Source: a virus. Taken from it: a stretch of 30,735 nt of DNA. The notes under the pieces are model-generated. The model ran no database searches. It saw only the letters and a list, made by a program, of their open reading frames with translations, and had not been told where the DNA came from. The position numbers and the translations under genes are program-made. Position 1 is the first letter of the stretch; every line of letters starts with the position of its first letter. The stretch is taken from positions 1 through 30,735 of the IMG/VR virus record IMGVR_UViG_3300048997_000068; one strand, written 5' to 3'. This document shows, one piece after another, positions 27,456-30,735 of this stretch.

Positions 27456-27715
27456 AAAAACTCGCGGGGATAGTTCAAGCAGAGCGCCGGCATTCCATGC
27501 CGGAGATACTGGTATCGAGCCCGGCGCCCCGCTCCATGGCTCGGGCCCTCGCCGCGGGTCTCCACATGGATCCAGCGGCCATCGCGCGCGGCCGCGCCGA
27601 CGGCGAGGCCAACCTGTTCCGGCTCACCGCCGAGGACATCCTCGAACATCCCGAAACCGCGCTGGCCTATCTCAACGGCTTTCACCAGGCCCGGCGCCAA
27701 CGGCGGGGACACTGA
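27452..27715 (+). CDS. Hypothetical small protein
   Basis: An 87-residue protein. ATG 27452 is chosen for its ATGA overlap with the previous stop, and an in-frame ATG at 27440 is less likely. It reads MKKLAGIVQAERRHSMPEIL, SMARALAAGLHMDPAAIARG, NLFRLTAEDILEHPETALAY, ending in a basic tail RRQRRGH. The DGEANLFRLTAEDILEHPE segment looks like a short helical domain. Function unknown. Confidence 0.55.
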   Translation: MKKLAGIVQAERRHSMPEILVSSPAPRSMARALAAGLHMDPAAIARGRADGEANLFRLTAEDILEHPETALAYLNGFHQARRQRRGH

Positions 27716-27716
27716 C

Positions 27717-27935
27717 ATGCGCTGCATCGGCTGCGGCTGCACCGAGAACCGCGCCTGCATCGGCGGCTGTTCCTGGCTGTGCGTCACCCCGCCGAAATGC
27801 TCGGCCTGCGTCGAGAGCGGCGTGCTGTCGCTGCTGCATGACAACATCGTCCGCATCGCCAGCTGGCTGCCGCGCCGCGACGAAGGGCTGCTGATCATCA
27901 CCGGCACCGGCAGGAGGATACGATGCGAGGGATGA
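27717..27935 (+). CDS. Cysteine-rich small protein (putative zinc-binding)
   Basis: A 72-residue protein with eight Cys in the first 33 residues: MRCIGCGCTENRACIGGCSW, LCVTPPKCSACVESG. The spacing suggests metal clusters. Such Cys-rich proteins are frequent in proteobacterial prophages but have no assigned role that I know of. The rest (LLHDNIVRIASWLPRRDEGL) is helical. The 3' end overlaps the next gene by 13 nt in another frame. Confidence 0.6.
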   Translation: MRCIGCGCTENRACIGGCSWLCVTPPKCSACVESGVLSLLHDNIVRIASWLPRRDEGLLIITGTGRRIRCEG

Positions 27936-28117
27936 CCTGCGAACCGCTTGAGGATTTCGACGACGTCGACGATCCCGCCGGCGCCGCACCGATCGACAGC
28001 GAGTTCTTCGGCGCCGAGCGCTGCCCCGCTTCGGAGACGCCGGCGCTGCATGCGATGATCTGGATCGACGCGAGCTCCGGCTATTGCGCGCGCTGCAGGA
28101 TGGGATTTTGCGCATGA
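27923..28117 (+). CDS. Hypothetical small acidic protein
   Basis: A 64-residue protein with AGGAGG seven nt before ATG 27923. N-terminal half is acidic (EPLEDFDDVDDPAGAAPIDS). The C-terminal half ends SSGYCARCRMGFCA with a CxxC pair and a further Cys. The stop overlaps the following start (ATGA at 28114-28117). Unknown function. Confidence 0.5.
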   Translation: MRGMTCEPLEDFDDVDDPAGAAPIDSEFFGAERCPASETPALHAMIWIDASSGYCARCRMGFCA

Positions 28118-28332
28118 GCGACAAAAGCCATGCCCTCGCAGCCTGCGCCCGCGCCGCGTCGTTTCACACGCCGCTGATCCGCAGCCGCGCGACCAAGGCC
28201 GCAAACGGTCCGCTGAAGGGCGCCAGGCATGAACTGAGCGAAGCCATCCGCCACGCCCGGGCGCTGCTGTTCGAACTTGAGCGGCAACAGGCCGAGCTCG
28301 GCTGGCGCGAGCGGCAAGGAAACCTCGCATGA
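28114..28332 (+). CDS. Hypothetical small helical protein
   Basis: A 72-residue protein, start fixed by the ATGA overlap at 28114. It reads MSDKSHALAACARAASFHTP, then KGARHELSEAIRHARALLFE and LERQQAELGWRERQGNLA, a basic then coiled helical protein. The stop overlaps the next start as ATGA. No recognised domain. Confidence 0.5.
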   Translation: MSDKSHALAACARAASFHTPLIRSRATKAANGPLKGARHELSEAIRHARALLFELERQQAELGWRERQGNLA

Positions 28333-28589
28333 CCGCGATCGGCATTGCGCTGGCGGCGCGCATCCGGGCCCGCCGCCGCATGGATAGCCTGCGGCTGCAT
28401 CCGGCAGTAGCAGGGCGGCACGTCATCACCACGGCTCGCGACGTCGCCGGCAGCGACGTCTTTTGCGTTGCCACGTGTACCTGCAGATGGCGCAGCCGCA
28501 TTGAAATCCGCGAGATCGCGGATCAGGACGTGGCGATCGACGGACACCTGCGCGACGTCATCGCCGCCGCGCGCGGGGTTGCCGCATGA
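28329..28589 (+). CDS. Hypothetical small basic protein
   Basis: An 86-residue protein, ATGA-coupled at both ends. N-terminus is Arg-rich (LAARIRARRRMDSLRLHPAV), followed by CVATCTCRWRSRIEIREIAD and VAIDGHLRDVIAAARGVAA. The CxxxCxC trio may bind metal. Unknown function. Confidence 0.5.
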   Translation: MTAIGIALAARIRARRRMDSLRLHPAVAGRHVITTARDVAGSDVFCVATCTCRWRSRIEIREIADQDVAIDGHLRDVIAAARGVAA

Positions 28590-28838
28590 TCACCGCCAGG
28601 GATCTCGAGCGATCGCGCATCCGCCTGGTTGCCAGCCGCTATGGCAAGGGCTGGGCCTTCAGGAAATGGCGCAACATCGAATATCCGCGCCTGACCACGG
28701 TCGAGGACTGGCGCGACTTTCGCGAGGAGCAATCCATCTTCACCTTCTTCGTCGACGACGCGGCCCTGCGCCGGCCTCGACGACATCCTGGCGCGCCTGA
28801 ATGCGCAGCCCGCGCAACGAGCGAGGTCCGCGGCGTGA
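28586..28838 (+). pseudogene. Small gene interrupted by an apparent one-base insertion
   Basis: ATG 28586 is coupled to the previous stop. It reads MITARDLERSRIRLVASRYG, KGWAFRKWRNIEYPRLTTVE, then FREEQSIFTFFVDDAAL. After that the frame turns to Arg/Pro-rich sequence (RRPRRHPGAPECAA) and runs on into the next gene. If one base at about 28769 is dropped, the sequence continues AGLDDILARLNAQPAQRARS, then AA and a stop at 28836-28838, which overlaps GTG 28835 of the next gene. The repaired protein is about 83 residues. Real mutation and sequencing error cannot be told apart here. Confidence 0.6.
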
Positions 28839-29236
28839 CGGCCGAGCCCGACCAGGAGCGCGTCACGACGGGTGGCCTCTATATCGGCTGGGACGAGCTG
28901 CACGATCTCGTGTCGCCGCGACTCGGCCGCGATCGGTTCCGGGCCGTCATCAAAGGAAAGATGGATCGGGAGGGTTTTCCACCGTTTCGTGAGGAGTGGG
29001 GCGGCTGGTACTGGCCAAAAGTCCGGCGCTGGCTGGACTCGGACAATGAGGTTGGGACAGATGGCTTCGTCGAGCAGGCCGAGGACGGACCGGAAGATTT
29101 CAATGCCGCGCCGAAGCGACAGGCCAGGGTTCAAGCGCGGCCGCCGCGCGTTGCCGTACTGGATCGCAAAACAGGTAAAGCCGGATCCGATGGGCTTCCC
29201 GGATCCTTGCATCGCCTTGCCGCCAGACAGCGATGA
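28835..29236 (+). CDS. Putative excisionase / recombination directionality factor
   Basis: A 133-residue protein from GTG 28835, overlapping the repaired upstream stop (GTGA). Residues about 15-70 read GLYIGWDELHDLVSPRLGRD, RFRAVIKGKMDREGFPPFRE, EWGGWYWPKVRRWLD, a winged-helix-like DNA-binding module that lies immediately upstream of the integrase gene. This is the usual position and size of an excisionase. Its last 44 codons overlap the start of the integrase gene in another frame, so the two are co-expressed. The 3' tail may be poorly conserved. Confidence 0.55.
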   Translation: MTAEPDQERVTTGGLYIGWDELHDLVSPRLGRDRFRAVIKGKMDREGFPPFREEWGGWYWPKVRRWLDSDNEVGTDGFVEQAEDGPEDFNAAPKRQARVQARPPRVAVLDRKTGKAGSDGLPGSLHRLAARQR

Positions 29237-30389
29237 CGCAATGCTAGACACGCTGTGCCAGGAACACACCGCGCGGCTCGATGCCTGGGTTGCCGCTCGG
29301 CTTGCCGAGCTGAGCGCCGACGTCGATGTGCCGAAGCAGCCGATCACCCGTTACGACGGTACGATGAAATCGGCCTGCAGGATCTATCAGGAACACCAGC
29401 ATTCCCCGTTTCACACCGTCAAGCACAACACCCGGAAAGCCTACATCACCTGTCTGAAGCGGATCGAGCAGACGGTGGGCGCCCGCATCATCAAGAACGT
29501 GACCGTCAACACCTGCAGGTTCTGGTACGGGGAATGGCGCAAGCCCGACTTCGAGGGCGACGTCGAACACATCGACCGCGCGCACGATACGATAGCGATG
29601 GTGCGCACCGTGATCTATTTCATGGCGTCGGAGCGCTATCAGGACTGCAAGGTCCTCGCCTCCGAACTCGACAAGGTGAAATTCGAGAAGGGCGGCGCGC
29701 GCAGCGAGGAGCTGACCTATCAGCAGGCCGCCGCATTCATCAAGAAGGCGCTGCAGCTGGGACGCGAGGGCGCGATGCCGTTCGACCGAGCGCTGAATAT
29801 GGCGATCGGCGTGGCGGCGCAGTTCGAGCTGCTGCTCCGGCAGATGGACATCATCGGCGAATGGGCGCCCGCCGGGGCCACCCGCAAGATCCCGGCCGGC
29901 ATCGGCAGCGTCGATCGCGGCAGCGAGCTGTGGATTGGGTTCTTCACCTGGGAGCATATCGCCGGATGGCGCTGGCGCATGAAGACGTCCAAATCCAAGT
30001 ATCGCGCGGCGCAGGATTTCGATCTGACGCGCTACAGCCTGCTTCACCCGCTGCTCGAAATGGTGCCGCTCGGCGAGCGCACCGGTGCGATCGTCAAAGG
30101 CGAGCATGGCCTGCCGGTGCGGGCCCGCAGCTACGGCAACTGGTTTCGCGACATCGCGCGCCAGGCTGGCATTCCTGACACGGTCTGGAATATGGATTCG
30201 CGCGCCGGCGGCGCCACCGAGGCGCACGATGCCGGCGCGGCGCTTTCCGCAATCAGCAACGCGATGACGCACACCGAGGAGCGCACCACGGTGCGCTACA
30301 TCCGGCGCCAGTCGAAAGGAAACGAGATCGTCGCCGAGGCCCGCAGCCAGGCGCGCAGGCGAAATGAAAACGACGGCGGAACAGGGTAA
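29103..30389 (+). CDS. Tyrosine-type site-specific integrase
   Basis: A 428-residue recombinase from ATG 29103. ATG 29061 is an alternative, and longer readings only overlap the excisionase frame. The N-terminal PGFKRGRRALPYWIAKQVKP and FPDPCIALPPDSDDA suit a DNA-binding arm domain. The core-binding region includes YDGTMKSACRIYQEHQ and TVKHNTRKAYITCLKRIEQT. Catalytic candidates are R246 (LLLRQMDI), K294 (RMKTSKSK), R367 (NMDSRAGG), H390 (AMTHTEER) and nucleophile Y399 (TVRYIRR). The usual His of the HxxR box is Met364. The gene ends 64 nt from the tRNA-Pro 3' end, as expected for a prophage integrated there. Confidence 0.9.
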   Translation: MPRRSDRPGFKRGRRALPYWIAKQVKPDPMGFPDPCIALPPDSDDAMLDTLCQEHTARLDAWVAARLAELSADVDVPKQPITRYDGTMKSACRIYQEHQHSPFHTVKHNTRKAYITCLKRIEQTVGARIIKNVTVNTCRFWYGEWRKPDFEGDVEHIDRAHDTIAMVRTVIYFMASERYQDCKVLASELDKVKFEKGGARSEELTYQQAAAFIKKALQLGREGAMPFDRALNMAIGVAAQFELLLRQMDIIGEWAPAGATRKIPAGIGSVDRGSELWIGFFTWEHIAGWRWRMKTSKSKYRAAQDFDLTRYSLLHPLLEMVPLGERTGAIVKGEHGLPVRARSYGNWFRDIARQAGIPDTVWNMDSRAGGATEAHDAGAALSAISNAMTHTEERTTVRYIRRQSKGNEIVAEARSQARRRNENDGGTG

Positions 30390-30398
30390 GAACCGCCG

Positions 30399-30429
30399 CT
30401 CAGAATCACGGCGTTTAACTCAGAATCGC
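30399..30429. repeat. Two direct repeats between integrase and tRNA (possible integrase arm sites)
   Basis: CTCAGAATCAC (30399-30409) and CTCAGAATCGC (30419-30429) match at 10 of 11 positions and start 20 nt apart, about two helical turns. They lie in the short gap where integrase arm-type sites are usually found. Small size means chance cannot be excluded. Confidence 0.4.
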
Positions 30430-30453
30430 AGGTAGGGGAATCAATGGCTTAGT

Positions 30454-30531
30454 TGGTCGGAGCGAGAGGATTTGAACCTCCGACCCCTAGTCTCCCAGAC
30501 TAGTGCGCTAACCGGGCTGCGCTACGCTCCG
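30454..30531 (-). tRNA. tRNA-Pro(GGG), probable prophage attachment site
   Basis: Read on the minus strand it begins CGGAGCG and ends CGCTCCG-A-CCA, giving a 7-bp acceptor stem with encoded CCA. The D arm is GCGCAGCCCGGTTAGCGC. The anticodon stem CTAGT/ACTAG encloses CTGGGAG, anticodon GGG at 30494-30496, which reads CCC proline codons. The T arm is GGAGG-TTCAAAT-CCTCT. Its 3' end faces the integrase gene, so the phage side supplies the 3' part and the attachment core probably lies between 30454 and about 30500. The matching copy at the other prophage end is outside the window. Confidence 0.95.
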
Positions 30532-30638
30532 ATGCCGTGACGGCTTGCGTTCTGTAGCTTCTCGGAAGGCCTGGCGCAAGGCGCGTGGCGAGGATGGCGG
30601 GTGCAGGTTCCCGGCCGTCCAGCCTCGTCATTCCGGGA

Positions 30639-30735
30639 TGCGCCAATTGGCGCAGGCCCGGAATCCGTAACCCCGATCGTGGTTATGGATTCCGGGTTCG
30701 CCCTTTCAAGTCGGCTGTTGCCGACTTGAAAGGGC
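30639..30735. repeat. Host intergenic repeat made of three consecutive hairpins
   Basis: TGCGCCAATTGGCGCA (30639-30654) is a perfect palindrome. CCCGGAATCCGTAACC (30657-30672) pairs with 30681-30696 with one G-T mismatch. GCCCTTTCAAGTCGGC (30700-30715) pairs perfectly with 30720-30735 across TGTT and runs to the window edge. The TCATTCCGGG lead-in and the CCCGGAATCC core are typical of the dispersed REP-like elements of Bradyrhizobium and relatives. The complementary outer arm is cut off by the window end. It marks chromosome, not phage. Confidence 0.7.

Noticed and set aside
18965-28120. The Cys-rich and zinc-ribbon small genes as a toxin-antitoxin or anti-phage defence system
   Set aside because: No nuclease, NTPase, ADP-ribosyltransferase or known toxin motif was seen beside them. 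They fit ordinary small prophage genes, so no defence claim is made.
28872-29102. Extension of the integrase to an ATG at 28872
   Set aside because: The added residues are Ser/Gly/Arg-rich and overlap the well-formed excisionase-like frame. The integrase-type N-terminus begins at 29103 or possibly 29061.

Overview
The window is the right-hand part of an integrated siphovirus-like (lambda-like) prophage plus about 0.2 kb of host chromosome. The DNA is GC-rich. The host flank carries a hairpin-rich intergenic repeat of the kind scattered through Bradyrhizobium, Rhodopseudomonas and Nitrobacter genomes. Several small genes have the look of rhizobial prophage genes. I infer a Bradyrhizobiaceae (Nitrobacteraceae) host. 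The left end of the prophage lies outside the window.

Layout. (1) About 1-13.7 kb, + strand: late structural genes in lambda order. These are the 3' end of the major capsid gene, a head-tail connector, gpZ/HK97-gp10-like and gpU-like tail completion genes, the tail tube, two tail-assembly chaperone frames (gpG/gpT-like) with a GGGAAAC slippery site, a 1444-residue tape measure with four EF-hand loops, a tail hub and three fibre or adhesin genes. (2) About 13.7-16.8 kb, + strand: two unknown genes, then a lysis cassette: GH19-type endolysin with a C-terminal membrane segment, nested i-spanin/o-spanin, and a holin-like membrane protein. (3) 16.8-18.0 kb: a minus-strand outer-membrane beta-barrel gene bracketed by two near-identical terminator hairpins, a typical moron. 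(4) 18.0-25.2 kb, minus strand: early and replication operon. Read in its own direction it runs Cro-like regulator, micro-ORF, small membrane proteins, replication initiator with in-gene palindromic iterons, two small proteins, a GapR (DUF2312) homologue, a PAPS-reductase-family protein, a conserved phage protein, small zinc-ribbon proteins and a LigD-type ATP-dependent DNA ligase. (5) 25.2-26.1 kb: immunity region with divergent regulators, TCTAGAAAA operators and a structured leader ending in a terminator. (6) 26.1-30.4 kb, + strand: a tightly overlapped run of small unknown genes ending in an excisionase-like gene and a tyrosine integrase. (7) 30.45-30.53 kb: tRNA-Pro(GGG) on the minus strand, the likely attachment site, then host DNA.

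Nothing seen forces the conclusion of a wholly new system. The most unusual items are the lambda O-like origin built from long palindromic iterons inside the initiator gene, the EF-hand pairs in the tape measure, the operator/leaderless-promoter/attenuator arrangement of the immunity region, and three small genes whose frames each need one base removed to read through. The last point is compatible with prophage decay or with sequencing error.
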